A stretch of DNA of 64,000 nucleotides from UBA6144 sp964399165 (GTDB lineage: Bacteria; Bdellovibrionota; Bacteriovoracia; Bacteriovoracales; Bacteriovoracaceae), in the NCBI GenBank assembly GCA_964399165.1, contig CAYNPO010000002.1, positions 1-64,000 on the forward strand, in the 5' to 3' direction. Position numbers and translations under genes: made by a program. Numbering within the stretch: position 1 is the stretch's first letter; every line of letters starts with the position of its first letter. Below, piece after piece: positions 40,501 to 49,413 of this stretch. Below the pieces are notes generated by a model. That model did no database searches, was not told the DNA's origin, and saw only the letters and a list, made by a program, of their open reading frames with translations.

Positions 40501-43500
40501 GCACCTCATTGGTGGAACAGCTTACTCCCTGTAGCGCGGTCCCCAAAGCATTGGAGGCTATGAGGCGATTGCCCGTAAACGACGTGGCCCCGGTCCCGCC
40601 TGAGGCGACGGGGACGGTGCTCAAGGCCAACGTGATGGTGCCCGCGCCATGTGTGGCCGTGACGGGGCTGGTGCCGGAGATGGCTTTGTACTCGGCCGCG
40701 GTGCCGGCGTTGTTCACTCCCAGCACGGTGTTGGCCGCCCCCAGCGCCGTCAGGCCCGTGCCGCCCTTGGCGACGGGAACGGCGGCGGAAAGGTTGGCTG
40801 GGTTGAGGTTGGTGAGGGCGGAGCCATCCACGGCGGGAAGCTTGGCCGAGCCGTCCAGTTGGACGATTTTCGAGGCGGTGGTCCCCACGTCCACGGCGAT
40901 GGTCCCGCTGGTGGTGATGGTTCCGCCGGTCAGGCCCGTACCTGCGGTCAGCGAACTGATCCCCGCGCCCGCCGTGCCCAGGGCCTGCCAAGATGAACCG
41001 TTGTGGAAGTTGAGCTGGTTGGTGGTGGTGTTGTAGACCTGCATGCCCGCCACCGGGGCCGCGATGGCGTCGCGCTGGACAGTGGTCATCCGGGGCATAA
41101 CGACTCCCGAAGTGGTGGAAGAGATGTCCAGGATGCCGGAGGGGGAGGAAGTTCCGATGCCAACTTTGCCATTTCCATCTATGACCAGGCGGTTGTCGGT
41201 ACCGGCGGTACGCACAGAAAATGTATCCGTCGCATGCGCATAACGGAGCATCCCAACCGTGTTGCTCTCCGGGTCGCCAAACAGAATGCTTCCTGTTTCG
41301 GTGTTCGGGGTTAGAAATTGCAAGGCAATGTCCAGGTCGTCTTCCAGCACCGTGCCTCGGGCCCCGAAAGCATGAGGTGTGGCCCCACTGGACCCGCTAG
41401 ACACATGCAGTTTTGCGGATGGACTGGTTGCACCAACTCCGACTTGCCCAGTGGCTTTAACGACGATGCGCTGGCCTGTGCCTCCTGAAGTGAGTTCGAG
41501 TTGGTCCAAATCGTTGTCGTAGCGGATCTGCCCACGGGCCTCGTCCGTCTCGTTACCCAAGTTCAGAATGCTGTACTGGCCTGTGCCAGTGGCCTTCACA
41601 TTAATTTTGGCATTGGCATTGTCTTTTTCGACGTGCAAAGGAGCATTAGGCGCGGTCGTCCCAATACCCACCTCGCCGCCCGTGTCGATGCGGAAGACCT
41701 CCGTACCGTCGAGTTCAAAGGAATAGCGGCTCAGCGTGGCAGCGTTCCCTGGATCGGCGCGGAAGGTCAGGTTTCCGCCTGAAGAAGCAATCTGGGAGAT
41801 GGCGGCGTCGCCGGTTCGCTCCAGCCGTATGGTGGGACCACTAGCGTGCTTCAGATGCAACTGGGTGGTGGGTGACGTTTCCCCAATCCCGATCCGGCCG
41901 TTGGCATCGATGGTCATTGCCACCGTGTTGTTCGTCTCAAAATTCAATTTATTGCCGTCATTGGTGCCCAGAGTGGCCGCGGCACCGAAACTGTTGCCGC
42001 CGTTAACAAAGGCGCCCGTGGCACTTGAGATGGAACTGCACACGTAATCACCGCTCACGTTGAAGGTGAGGATCTCCCCTGTCGAGCAGCTGATGCTCTC
42101 CAAGGCGGTGCCCAGGGCGTTGGATGCGATCAAACGATTGCCGGTGAATGAAGTCGCGCCGGTGCCGCCCTTCCCTACCCCCACGGTAGCAAGCGTCACC
42201 GCGCCGGCGCCACTCATGGTAGCATCACCGCTTAGAACAGTGGGGCTATAGTCCGTGCCATCATAAATGAGAATCTGCCCACTGGCGCTGGCCGCTCCTG
42301 AGACAGCAGTGCCCTGGATGGCATCCACGGTCGGGTTTGGGTAGGTTCCGTCCAAATCCCCCCCGGCCGTTCCGGTGGGCGGGGCGCCGGTAGTGGCTAC
42401 GGTAATGGTACCCGCACCATGAGTGACGGAAACGCCGGTGCCGGCGGTGATCGCTTTGTACTCAGCGGCGGTGCCCGCGCCGTTCACACCCAATACGGTG
42501 TCCGCAGCGCCCAGCGCGGTTAGGCCCGTCCCACCCTTATTCACTGGGACGGCCGAAGCCAGATTGGCCGGGGTCAGACTTGTCAGGGCGGATCCATCCA
42601 CGGCGGGAAGTTTCGCCGAGCCATCCAACTGGACGATCTTCGAGGCGGTGGTTCCCACGTCCACGGCGATGGTCCCGCTGGTGGTAATGGTTCCGCCGGT
42701 GAGGCCCGGGCCCGCCACGATGGACGTGACGGTGCCAGCGCCTGAGGCCGCGCTGATTTCCTGCCAGGACGTCCCATTATGGTAGTTCAGCTTGTTGGTG
42801 CTGGTGTTGTAGACCTGCATGCCCGCCACCGGTGCCGCGATGGCGTCACGTTCGGCCGTGGTGACCCGTGGTATCAGGATGCCCGAGGTGGTGGAAACGA
42901 TGTCCAGGATGGCCGAGGGAGTGTCCGTGCCGATGCCCATTCTGCCCACGGAGTCGATGGTTACCCGGTGGGTGCCGCCGGTGGCGAAGCGGAGCATGTC
43001 GGCGGCATTGCTGTAAATGCCGGTGTCAGTGTCCGAAACGAACGTGAACGAGGGGGCGTCGGCGTCACCGGCTGCTTTCTTGAGGTAGTAGCCACGTGAA
43101 GTGACCGACGAGACGTAGTTTTGTCCGATGTCGACGCCGTCGACGGAATTGAGCGTGATCCGCAACCTGTCATCACTCGTTTCATAGATGCCCGTGTCCC
43201 CATCGCCGAAAGACAGGGCTTGGGTTGCAAATGTTCCAGGTGCGGCTGCGATGTGCAGGGCGGTGGCGGGCGATGTGGTGCCTACGCCCACTTTACCGGA
43301 GGCCCTGCCCACGTCACCGCTATTGAGCGTCCACAGGGTGCTGGCACTAAGTGTATCGTCCACGTACTTCTTGGTGGCGGCGTCCCCATCCGCGGTGGGT
43401 GCGGCCAGGTTGTCGATGGAACCTCCGTCCATGTCGATGGCGTTGCCGTCCATGTTGATGGCACCGCTCATGGTGCCACCGGCCAGCGGGAGTTTGGAAC

Positions 43501-44434
43501 CATCGGTGGAAACGTCGGCCACGCAACTCCAGGCGTAGACAGGGCCCGCTCCCATCTGGAGTTTCTCGCCGGCCAAACAGCTGGGGACGCCGCTGGCGCT
43601 CATCACGTTACCGGCGGAGGTGCCGATGTTGGCCACGGCCGCGGTCCCAAGGCCCAAGGCGGTGCGCGCGCCCGCGGCGCTTCCGGCTCCGGTGCCTCCC
43701 AGGGCCACGGGGAGCTGGGCCGCGCTGCTGAGCACGCCGGAAGAATCGTTGATAACGACGTGGTCCGCGGTGCCGCTGGCGAGCTTAGAGCGCGCGATGG
43801 CGGCGGTGGCGGACACTTTGGCGTCAGTTACGGCGGAGGCGGCGAGCTGGGCCGTGTCCACGCCGAGGTTGGCTATGGAAATGGTGCCGGTGGCTGTGAT
43901 GGGGCCGCCGGTGAGGCCGGTGCCCGTAGCGATGTTGGTGACGCTGCCCCCGCCCCCTCCTCCAGACTCGTTGGCCGGGGCCCAAGCGGTTCCGTTCCAC
44001 TTGAGCACCTGGTTGGCGGTAGCCCCCATTTGCACCAAAGTCTTGGCGCTTTCGCTCACCAGAGCGTAGGGCATGGCATGCAAGGCCTGCGCGGAGTACG
44101 CCTTGCCGTTGGTTTCATCGGTGACTTTGATTGCCACGGTTTCACCAGCAGGTGTGTCCGTCAGTACTTTAGCCAGAGTATCACCACCACAGTCGGCCGC
44201 CAGGAACTCCAGCTTCACGTGGAACACGCCATTGGTCAGCGCCACGCCGGTGATGTCCTTGGTACATACCACCACGGCCGGTGCGTCGGTGTAGCTCAGG
44301 TCGAACTGCAAGTTCACAGGCCCGGCCACGGGCGAGCCATTGGCGTTGACCAGGCGGCCGGAGTAGCTCAATGAATCGGCGGCGACCGAGGTGAGCGGCA
44401 GGAAAAGCAAAAGGCTGATTAAGAATCTCTTCAT
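37577..44434 (-). CDS. Giant fibre/adhesin with peptidase S74 chaperone (MAT-like)
   Basis: A 2285-residue exported fibre protein. Signal peptide MKRFLISLLLFLPLTSVA, then an N-terminal beta domain (about 21-135: SLSYSGRLVNANGSPVAGPV). The shaft consists of tail-fibre-like repeats with at least fifteen copies of a V-G-I-G-T-x-S-P-x-x-x-L-H type motif and two large duplicated blocks. The C-terminus is an intramolecular chaperone of peptidase S74 type: TSDRRFKKD (Ser about 2159, Lys dyad) for self-cleavage, then GVIAQEVERVFPELV and a terminal coiled coil. Such proteins trimerise; in Bdellovibrio, MAT fibres recognise prey surfaces. The S74 domain is cut off after folding. Single gene, no clear promoter. 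Confidence 0.9.
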   Translation of the reverse strand: MKRFLISLLLFLPLTSVAADSLSYSGRLVNANGSPVAGPVNLQFDLSYTDAPAVVVCTKDITGVALTNGVFHVKLEFLAADCGGDTLAKVLTDTPAGETVAIKVTDETNGKAYSAQALHAMPYALVSESAKTLVQMGATANQVLKWNGTAWAPANESGGGGGGSVTNIATGTGLTGGPITATGTISIANLGVDTAQLAASAVTDAKVSATAAIARSKLASGTADHVVINDSSGVLSSAAQLPVALGGTGAGSAAGARTALGLGTAAVANIGTSAGNVMSASGVPSCLAGEKLQMGAGPVYAWSCVADVSTDGSKLPLAGGTMSGAINMDGNAIDMDGGSIDNLAAPTADGDAATKKYVDDTLSASTLWTLNSGDVGRASGKVGVGTTSPATALHIAAAPGTFATQALSFGDGDTGIYETSDDRLRITLNSVDGVDIGQNYVSSVTSRGYYLKKAAGDADAPSFTFVSDTDTGIYSNAADMLRFATGGTHRVTIDSVGRMGIGTDTPSAILDIVSTTSGILIPRVTTAERDAIAAPVAGMQVYNTSTNKLNYHNGTSWQEISAASGAGTVTSIVAGPGLTGGTITTSGTIAVDVGTTASKIVQLDGSAKLPAVDGSALTSLTPANLASAVPVNKGGTGLTALGAADTVLGVNGAGTAAEYKAITAGTGVSVTHGAGTITVATTGAPPTGTAGGDLDGTYPNPTVDAIQGTAVSGAASASGQILIYDGTDYSPTVLSGDATMSGAGAVTLATVGVGKGGTGATSFTGNRLIASNALGTALESISCSTGEILTFNVSGDYVCSSISSATGAFVNGGNSFGAAATLGTNDGNKLNFETNNTVAMTIDANGRIGIGETSPTTQLHLKHASGPTIRLERTGDAAISQIASSGGNLTFRADPGNAATLSRYSFELDGTEVFRIDTGGEVGIGTTAPNAPLHVEKDNANAKINVKATGTGQYSILNLGNETDEARGQIRYDNDLDQLELTSGGTGQRIVVKATGQVGVGATSPSAKLHVSSGSSGATPHAFGARGTVLEDDLDIALQFLTPNTETGSILFGDPESNTVGMLRYAHATDTFSVRTAGTDNRLVIDGNGKVGIGTSSPSGILDISSTTSGVVMPRMTTVQRDAIAAPVAGMQVYNTTTNQLNFHNGSSWQALGTAGAGISSLTAGTGLTGGTITTSGTIAVDVGTTASKIVQLDGSAKLPAVDGSALTNLNPANLSAAVPVAKGGTGLTALGAANTVLGVNNAGTAAEYKAISGTSPVTATHGAGTITLALSTVPVASGGTGATSFTGNRLIASNALGTALQGVSCSTNEVLTFDVSGDYVCSTVASLMTTGFVNGGNTFGANASLGTNDANHLFLETNNTTRVTIRSNGDVGIGTTAPDSKLDIVGAAGPGTIRLKNVATDAADKAASIAAGHYTNAEEPVTMLFSNVSSTSNSVWMGGGNSSQNAATVLQFFTAANNTTTTGTERMRIASDGKVGIGTTSPTNLLHIYKTGTGSSGVSLSSDAGSSLALFANQSAGGHNALTQANDAVVTYNAGVVDSGGLVVGPWSASAKGLRMNSSGNVGIHRASPSYPLDVNGDARMNAVFTNPGAPGASIVPHYILQNGSGRFKIGLVGTETGSGNAGSDFTISSYDDGAGYMATPLFIRRSSGNVGIGMNSPTAYLHLKAGTATANTAPLKFNAGTVLTTPENGAMEFDGTDFFLTAGGVRRTIASTGGSSNYSSSGTITTTNATASTSPSTGALVVSGGVGVGGALNVGTSTTTPTVYGSSAASGDLVLESTSNGTKGDVLVNPSGGSVGIGTASPSVRLDVKGASGSPATSGTAQTGAFRLQSSGANSNVLDMGTQDASPFGAWLQVTSRSNLANTYPLVLNPNGGNVGVGVASPTYKLHVGGNIGVSGGTIANPVPGDDALLILAGDSTASTSTANISLWGKSNASWPGDVHITSRGAGGVKFFDYNGTGWDQNMVITSAGLVGIGQTAPAHPLDVRSAGAAQMRLTGTDAAQYTQLLLNGTGKLFQVGVGNASETSFGLANKFFVFENGGGVRMVLSGGNLGVGTNAPASKLDVAHSGADSSALRLGDKTTIANNTGIYMRTSGIASISAAGGDIVLDTNMGSAERVRVLGANGNVGIGITNPSYKLDVVGDVNASGSVRSNGVALTSDRRFKKDVVVVANALARLLSIRGVTYHWKPDEFPERGFDDARQIGVIAQEVERVFPELVSEGVDGYKAVNYPALVAPVIEATRELARSVAGVRAANERQDVELKRLKDENAQLKRELDLIKRKLGL
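40310..41110 (-). repeat. Duplicated shaft block, copy B
   Basis: Second copy of a block inside the fibre gene. It reads MPRMTTVQRDAIAAPVAGMQ, VDVGTTASKIVQLDGSAKL, GGTGLTALGAANTVLGVN and GGTGATSFTGNRLIASNALG. Most of it matches copy A (41850-42900) closely at DNA level, for example around 40812-40945 against 42585-42720. Confidence 0.7.
41850..42900 (-). repeat. Duplicated shaft block, copy A
   Basis: First copy of the fibre-gene block, nearer the protein N-terminus. It shares the segments listed for copy B and carries in addition an insertion of about fifty residues containing AGGDLDGTYPNPTV and IYDGTDYSP, absent from copy B. The edges are approximate. Confidence 0.7.
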
Positions 44435-44555
44435 GGCGAGCGTAACCCCAGCCATTTATTGTAGCTGGTTGGGGCGCGCCCTCAGGGGCAGGCAAAATCC
44501 TCCATCCCTATTTTAGCAAAGGGAAAATGGTCGGCGGTTCATCGAAGGGAAAAAG

Positions 44556-44579
44556 AAAGGCCCGCTTAAGCGGGCCTTT
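44556..44579. terminator. Intrinsic terminator of the antiporter gene
   Basis: AAAGGCCCGC and GCGGGCCTTT pair perfectly around TTAA, followed on the minus strand by TTTCTTTTTCC. It ends the antiporter transcript and isolates it from the fibre gene. Confidence 0.85.
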
Positions 44580-44598
44580 CAAGGGGCTGAAATTGGGA

Positions 44599-45876
44599 TT
44601 AAAGCGAAGGCAGGAGCTCAAAGCAGAGGATGGCCACGACGGTCGGAAACAAAGCACCCGTCAGAAGGCCAGCAGGAGAAATACTTCCACCCGGGAAGTT
44701 CTCCTTGAGAATTCCGTAGCCCGCGGGATTCGGGGCGTTAGCAATGACGGTGAGACCACCGCCGGTCACGGCGCCGGCGACCAGGAAGTACTTGGCACTC
44801 TCGGTGAGTTCGACCAAGGAACCAAGATAAGTCAGGGCGGCGTTGTCAGTGATGGCGGTGAGGCCGGTGGCGCCGAAGAACAAAGCCTGGTCCGAAAGAC
44901 CCGCAATGAGGGGCTGCAGCCACCATTGCTGGAGTGAGCCCAGGACAATCAAGCCACCGAGGAAGAAGCCCACCATGAGGGACTCCTTGATCTTGACCCG
45001 CTCGTCCTGGAACTCCTGGGTCACGACGGTGATGCCTAGGAAGAACAAGAAGAGGCCCAGGAAAGCCACCATGTGGTGGGCCGTGAGGACGACGGCGGCC
45101 AAGAAGAGCACGTGGACCAGGGTCAACCAAGCCGGAGGTGCAGCCTGGGTCCCGCCGGAGCGCACCTGGAAATCACCGGAGAGCTCGCTCTTAAAGAAAA
45201 AGGACACTGCCAGAGCGCTCACGATGCAGGCAATGGCGGCTTTGTAACCAAAAGAGCTGACCATGTGGCTGATGCCCCAACCCCACTTGCCGGCCACCAT
45301 GAGCACCGGAGGGGCGGCGAAATGGGTCAGGGTTCCCCCGATGGAGACGTTCACGAACAGAAGCCCGATGGTGGCGTACTTGAAGCGGTCACTCATCTGC
45401 TGGGAGAAAAAGTTCTTTTGCAGGATCAGGGCCGTCACGGTCATGGCAGCGGGTTCCGTGATGAAGGAGCCCAGTAAGGGCCCCACCACGAGAGCGGTGA
45501 AGAAAAAGGCCATCTTGCGGGGCAAGGGCACCACTTTGGAAATGGCGACGATGCAGGCTTCGGCCAGCTTGATCACCGGGCGCGTGGCGGCCATGGCCAT
45601 GATCACGAAAACGAAGGCGGGTTCGGTGAAGTTCAGCCCTTCGAGGTAGGGAATTGGGCGGCCGATACCTTCAACGCATCCCATGAACACCAAGAACACC
45701 GCAGCCCACATGCCGAACACCGCTTCCACTTCCGCCAGGAAATGGAAAAGGTTCTCCTTCATAGAGCCTTCGGGATAGTGGTGGGCCATTTCGGCGAATT
45801 TCGACACCAGGAAGGTGTGCAGGATGGCGAGCGCGAAAATCACGGTCGCGCCGACCTCCACGATGGACGGGTTCAT
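44599..45876 (-). CDS. Putative Na+/H+ antiporter (PF07399-like)
   Basis: A 425-residue inner-membrane protein with about eleven hydrophobic helices, matching the putative Na+/H+ antiporter family of NhaD-like fold. Duplicated polar motifs inside helices are visible: GSFITEPAAMTVTALIL (about 133) and TAITDNAALTYLGSL (about 340), the usual ion-site helix breaks. It should exchange sodium for protons for pH and salt homeostasis. AAGGAG lies before the ATG. Single gene between a terminator and the ferredoxin gene. Confidence 0.9.
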   Translation of the reverse strand: MNPSIVEVGATVIFALAILHTFLVSKFAEMAHHYPEGSMKENLFHFLAEVEAVFGMWAAVFLVFMGCVEGIGRPIPYLEGLNFTEPAFVFVIMAMAATRPVIKLAEACIVAISKVVPLPRKMAFFFTALVVGPLLGSFITEPAAMTVTALILQKNFFSQQMSDRFKYATIGLLFVNVSIGGTLTHFAAPPVLMVAGKWGWGISHMVSSFGYKAAIACIVSALAVSFFFKSELSGDFQVRSGGTQAAPPAWLTLVHVLFLAAVVLTAHHMVAFLGLFLFFLGITVVTQEFQDERVKIKESLMVGFFLGGLIVLGSLQQWWLQPLIAGLSDQALFFGATGLTAITDNAALTYLGSLVELTESAKYFLVAGAVTGGGLTVIANAPNPAGYGILKENFPGGSISPAGLLTGALFPTVVAILCFELLPSL

Positions 45877-45962
45877 ATCCTCTCCTTGGAAAGTGTTACT
45901 GCTTCCAGGATAACCGAAGCCGGGGTAAGTGGAAGTGAATACGTCTTACCCGAGAGGAACGA

Positions 45963-46211
45963 TCAGCCGTCTTTGCCAATGGAGTTAACCGGACAGGCAT
46001 CCATCTGCTCTTGGCAGAGGGCGACCTCCTGGGGTGTGGTGGGCTGTTTCTTCACGTAAGCGTTGCCGTGGTCGTCTTCGGCGAAAAACTCCGGTGCCCC
46101 GGAGTAGCAAACGTTGCAGGCGATGCATCCTTCCCCACCCTCGTCGTCGGGATCGGTGCAATAGAAAGGCCCAGGGATGTTCTTGGCGTGCTTGTTCTTG
46201 GGATTGGCCAT
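45963..46211 (-). CDS. Ferredoxin with one 4Fe-4S cluster
   Basis: An 82-residue electron carrier: CIACNVC (about residue 29) and a distant CPV (about 74) give the four cluster cysteines, as in single-cluster ferredoxins of the Bacillus/Thermotoga kind. An extra Cys in FYCTDP and QEVALCQEQMDACP may form a disulfide. Acidic overall. Divergent from the phosphohexomutase gene; redox partner not identifiable here. Confidence 0.9.
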   Translation of the reverse strand: MANPKNKHAKNIPGPFYCTDPDDEGGEGCIACNVCYSGAPEFFAEDDHGNAYVKKQPTTPQEVALCQEQMDACPVNSIGKDG

Positions 46212-46317
46212 TGGTGCCCCTCGGGGGATTTGCTAGATTGGAAGCTCCCATATTAAGAAGGGCCCAGTCGGACGGCAAGGTTCTGACTCCCTACTGGGCG
46301 AAGCGTCAAGGAAATCT

Positions 46318-48051
46318 ATGGAACCCCACATTTTGTCCCGGGCCCAGGCCTGGGTGAACAACCCCGCTTTCAACGACGAAGACAAGGCCGAGATCATCGG
46401 CCTACTGGCAGACACGGAGAAACACGGAAACGAGCTCACGGACCGCTTCCACCGGGGACTGGAATTCGGCACCGGGGGCATGCGCGGCATCCTCGGCATG
46501 GGCGAAAACCGCATCAACCGCCACACCATCCGCCGCGCCTCCCAGGCCCTGGCCCAAACCCTCCTCGCCCACTTTCCCAGCGGCGCCTCGGTGGTGGTAT
46601 CTTACGACTCCCGCCATTTCTCCCGCGCCTTCGCCGAGGAAACTTGTGGGGTCATGGCCGCCCATGGGATCAAGTCGCACATCTTTCCGCATCTCACTCC
46701 CACGCCGATGCTCTCCTTCGCCATCCGCCATCTGAAGGCCCAAGGGGGTGTCATGGTCACCGCCAGCCACAATCCCCCTAAGTACAACGGCTACAAAGTG
46801 TTTTGGGACGACGGCGCGCAGGTGGTGCCGCCGGTGGACGGGGAAATCGTCCGTCGGTACGGGGAGTTGGTAGATTGGGGCGACCTCAGGGCCATGCCCT
46901 TTGAGCGCGCTCGCTCGGAAGGCTGGGTGCGGGACGTGCCCCCGTCGGTGGACGAAGCCTTCTACCGTGTCATCGAGGAGCGCGTGACGCTGAACCCAAC
47001 TCTTTGCCGCGAGCATGGCGGGGAGCTCTCCGTTGTCTATACCCCCCTCCACGGCGCTGGCCGGATCCCTTGCGCCGAGATCGCCCGGCGGCTGGGTTTC
47101 ACGCGCTTTGAGACGCTCGCCTCCCAGGCCGATCCCGACGGAGCCTTTCCCACCGTGAAGTATCCGAATCCGGAAGACCCCGCCGCCCTCCGTTTGGCGG
47201 TGGAGCGCATGCGGGAGACCGGGGCCGACCTGGTCCTGGCCACTGACCCCGACTGCGACCGGTTGGGGCTGGCCATCAATCACCGCGGCCAGACGGCCTA
47301 CTTGAATGGCAACGAGATCGGGGCCTTGTTCTTGCACTACGTGCTCACCACCCGTAAGGCGTTGGGGAAGATTCCTCCCAAACCGCTGGTGGTGAAAAGC
47401 ATCGTGACCTCACCCGTCCAGGAGGCCATCGCCTCCCGTTTCGGGGTGGAGGTAAAGGCCACCCTCACCGGATTTAAATGGATGGCGGGGCTCCTGCGCC
47501 AGTTGGAGAAAGCCCAGACCGGCCACGGTTTCGTGTTCGCCTCCGAAGAGTCCTTCGGTTACATGCCCCACGACCAGTCCCGGGACAAGGACGGCGTATC
47601 GTCGGTGGCCCTGATGTGCGAGCTGGCCCTGCACCATAAGCGAGCGGGCCGCACCCTGGTGGACGCCCTGGAACAGATTCATGCGGAGTACGGCTTCCAC
47701 CACGAGGAGTTGCTGGCCTTCGATTACGAGGGCGTTGAAGGCGGTAAGAAAATCCTGCGCATCATGGAAAGTTTCCGACGGCGCGGCAAGGACGGGCTGG
47801 CGGGCCAGCCCGTGGCCAAGGTGGAGGACTATTTGGAAGGCGTGGGGGATCTCCCCCCCAACAACGTGCTGGCGCTGCACTTCGCTTCCGGTGACCGGAT
47901 CTTTCTGCGACCATCCGGCACGGAACCCAAGATCAAATTCTACCTGATGGTCGCCTCCAACGACGGCACACTAGAGGAAAAGCGGCAACGTGCCCTCACC
48001 CGCACCCGCGCCTACGCGGACGCCATCCGTACCTGGTGCGAGGACGCATGA
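46318..48051 (+). CDS. Phosphohexomutase (phosphoglucomutase/phosphomannomutase)
   Basis: A 577-residue alpha-D-phosphohexomutase. The four domain signatures are present: VTASHNPPKYNGYK with the phosphoserine (about residue 147), the metal loop ATDPDCDRLG (about 304), sugar-binding SEESFGYMPHDQSRDKDGVS (about 403) and the phosphate-binding RPSGTEPKIKFYL near the C-terminus. The length and the EFGTGGMRGILGMG start match the PGM2-like group (phosphoglucomutase/phosphopentomutase), so glucose-1-P or deoxyribose-P are candidates. AAGGAA precedes the ATG. It overlaps queC by 4 bases. Confidence 0.93.
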   Translation: MEPHILSRAQAWVNNPAFNDEDKAEIIGLLADTEKHGNELTDRFHRGLEFGTGGMRGILGMGENRINRHTIRRASQALAQTLLAHFPSGASVVVSYDSRHFSRAFAEETCGVMAAHGIKSHIFPHLTPTPMLSFAIRHLKAQGGVMVTASHNPPKYNGYKVFWDDGAQVVPPVDGEIVRRYGELVDWGDLRAMPFERARSEGWVRDVPPSVDEAFYRVIEERVTLNPTLCREHGGELSVVYTPLHGAGRIPCAEIARRLGFTRFETLASQADPDGAFPTVKYPNPEDPAALRLAVERMRETGADLVLATDPDCDRLGLAINHRGQTAYLNGNEIGALFLHYVLTTRKALGKIPPKPLVVKSIVTSPVQEAIASRFGVEVKATLTGFKWMAGLLRQLEKAQTGHGFVFASEESFGYMPHDQSRDKDGVSSVALMCELALHHKRAGRTLVDALEQIHAEYGFHHEELLAFDYEGVEGGKKILRIMESFRRRGKDGLAGQPVAKVEDYLEGVGDLPPNNVLALHFASGDRIFLRPSGTEPKIKFYLMVASNDGTLEEKRQRALTRTRAYADAIRTWCEDA

Positions 48052-48725
48052 ATAAACCCGCGGCGATCGTCCTCCTCAGCGGGGGCATGGACTCCCTGGT
48101 GTGCTTGGCCGAAGCCGCGCGCGAGCATCCCGGCGCCCTGGCGGTCCTCCACATGGATTACGGCCAGCGTACTTCCGCCAAGGAGCGCGCCTGCTTTGAG
48201 CGGATCGCCGACCACTACTCCATTCCAGCGGGCCTGCGCAAAGTGGTGGACATGGGGTTTCTGCGCCAGATCGGGGGAAGCTCGCTCACGGATGAGGCGA
48301 TGGCGGTGAAGGCGTACGACGGCGACGGCCCTGGCATCCCATCCAGCTACGTGCCCTTCCGCAACACCATCATCCTCTCGCTGGCGGTTTCCTGGGCGGA
48401 AGTGCTGGGAGCGGAGAAGCTCTACATCGGCGCCAACCACGAGGACTCCCCTGGGTATCCCGATTGCCGACCAGAGTACTACCAGGCCTTCAACCAAGTG
48501 GCGGCCCTGGGCACCAAAGAAGGCAAGATCCGCGTGGAGACCCCGGTCTTGCGGCTGCGGAAAAAAGAAGTGGTCCAGAGGGGCACCGCCCTCCAGGCGC
48601 CGTTCGCCCTCAGCTGGTCCTGCTATGCCGAAGGCGACGTGGCCTGCGGCAAGTGCGACTCCTGCGCCCTCCGCCTACGCGGCTTCCGTGAGGCCGGGAT
48701 CCTCGATCCCATCCCCTACCGCTAA
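48048..48725 (+). CDS. queC: 7-cyano-7-deazaguanine synthase QueC
   Basis: A 225-residue enzyme that turns carboxy-deazaguanine into preQ0 in queuosine biosynthesis, using ATP and ammonia. ATP-binding PP-loop LLSGGMDSLVCL at the start, then SSYVPFRNTIILSLA, and a zinc site CYAEGDVACGKCDSC near the C-terminus. The ATG at 48048 overlaps the mutase stop (ATGA) and begins the conserved core; the longer frame upstream is not needed. No other queuosine genes are in the window. Confidence 0.95.
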   Translation: MNKPAAIVLLSGGMDSLVCLAEAAREHPGALAVLHMDYGQRTSAKERACFERIADHYSIPAGLRKVVDMGFLRQIGGSSLTDEAMAVKAYDGDGPGIPSSYVPFRNTIILSLAVSWAEVLGAEKLYIGANHEDSPGYPDCRPEYYQAFNQVAALGTKEGKIRVETPVLRLRKKEVVQRGTALQAPFALSWSCYAEGDVACGKCDSCALRLRGFREAGILDPIPYR

Positions 48726-48857
48726 CCACACCGAAGAGCTTCGCTCGTTGGCGCGAGACTAGGCATTATTGCATGGAACCGCCGTCCGGCGGCCGTCCAA
48801 GGACGAGGGTTCGCCATGGGGCCAACCTAGGGGTGGGCACATCCCCAAGGAGGACAC

Positions 48858-49307
48858 ATGAAAAAGCTCACGTCTCTCGTCTTACTTTCCGCGCTCGTGC
48901 CCGTGGCCGAAGCCGGATTTCACCACAAAGACCGCCGAACTTCCGCCATGGCCGAGGAGCAACGACGGCAACTGGCAGCGGAATTGATGAACCTGCGCAC
49001 CGCCCGTGGTTGCGTGGAAAACGCCGGTTCCCAGGCCGCGCTGCGTGCCTGTGAGTCCAGGTTGCGCCGTGACCACCAGGAGGCCGGTATCGTCGCCAAC
49101 ATCGTGGAGGTCGAGGATGACACCACCTTCGTGGACGCCAAACGCGCCTACCGCCAGGAATTGAGCCAACGGATCAGCGGCATCAAGGACGCCCGCGCCT
49201 GCATGCTCGACGCCAAAGGGAGCGCCGAGTTCGAGCGCTGCCGCTCCCACGTGGACCACGTCCAGGCGGAGGAGTACGACCCCATGTGGTACGACGACCA
49301 ACTTTGA
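48858..49307 (+). CDS. Exported protein with two C-x12-C modules
   Basis: A 149-residue protein with a signal peptide (MKKLTSLVLLSALVPVAEA). The mature part contains two copies of a helical module, NLRTARGCVENAGSQAALRAC and IKDARACMLDAKGSAEFERC, each with two cysteines twelve residues apart that could staple a helical hairpin. An AAGGAGG site lies 5 bases before the ATG. The next gene encodes a shorter protein with one copy of the same module. No named family recognised; periplasmic or secreted. Confidence 0.7.
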   Translation: MKKLTSLVLLSALVPVAEAGFHHKDRRTSAMAEEQRRQLAAELMNLRTARGCVENAGSQAALRACESRLRRDHQEAGIVANIVEVEDDTTFVDAKRAYRQELSQRISGIKDARACMLDAKGSAEFERCRSHVDHVQAEEYDPMWYDDQL

Positions 49308-49326
49308 GTCCGGCCAGACACCATTT

Positions 49327-49361
49327 GCCCCGCCCCTTGTCCAAGGACGCCGGGGTGGGGC
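49327..49361 (+). terminator. GC-rich hairpin between the two module genes
   Basis: GCCCCGCCCC and GGGGTGGGGC pair (one G-U) around a 15-base loop. It follows the 48858 gene by 19 bases. Only a weak T-containing tail (CTTGGTTAG) follows, so partial termination is likely. Confidence 0.4.
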
Positions 49362-49413
49362 CTTGGTTAGCGTGCACCAAAAGGGGAAATGACCCCCTCT
49401 ACAAGGAGACCCC

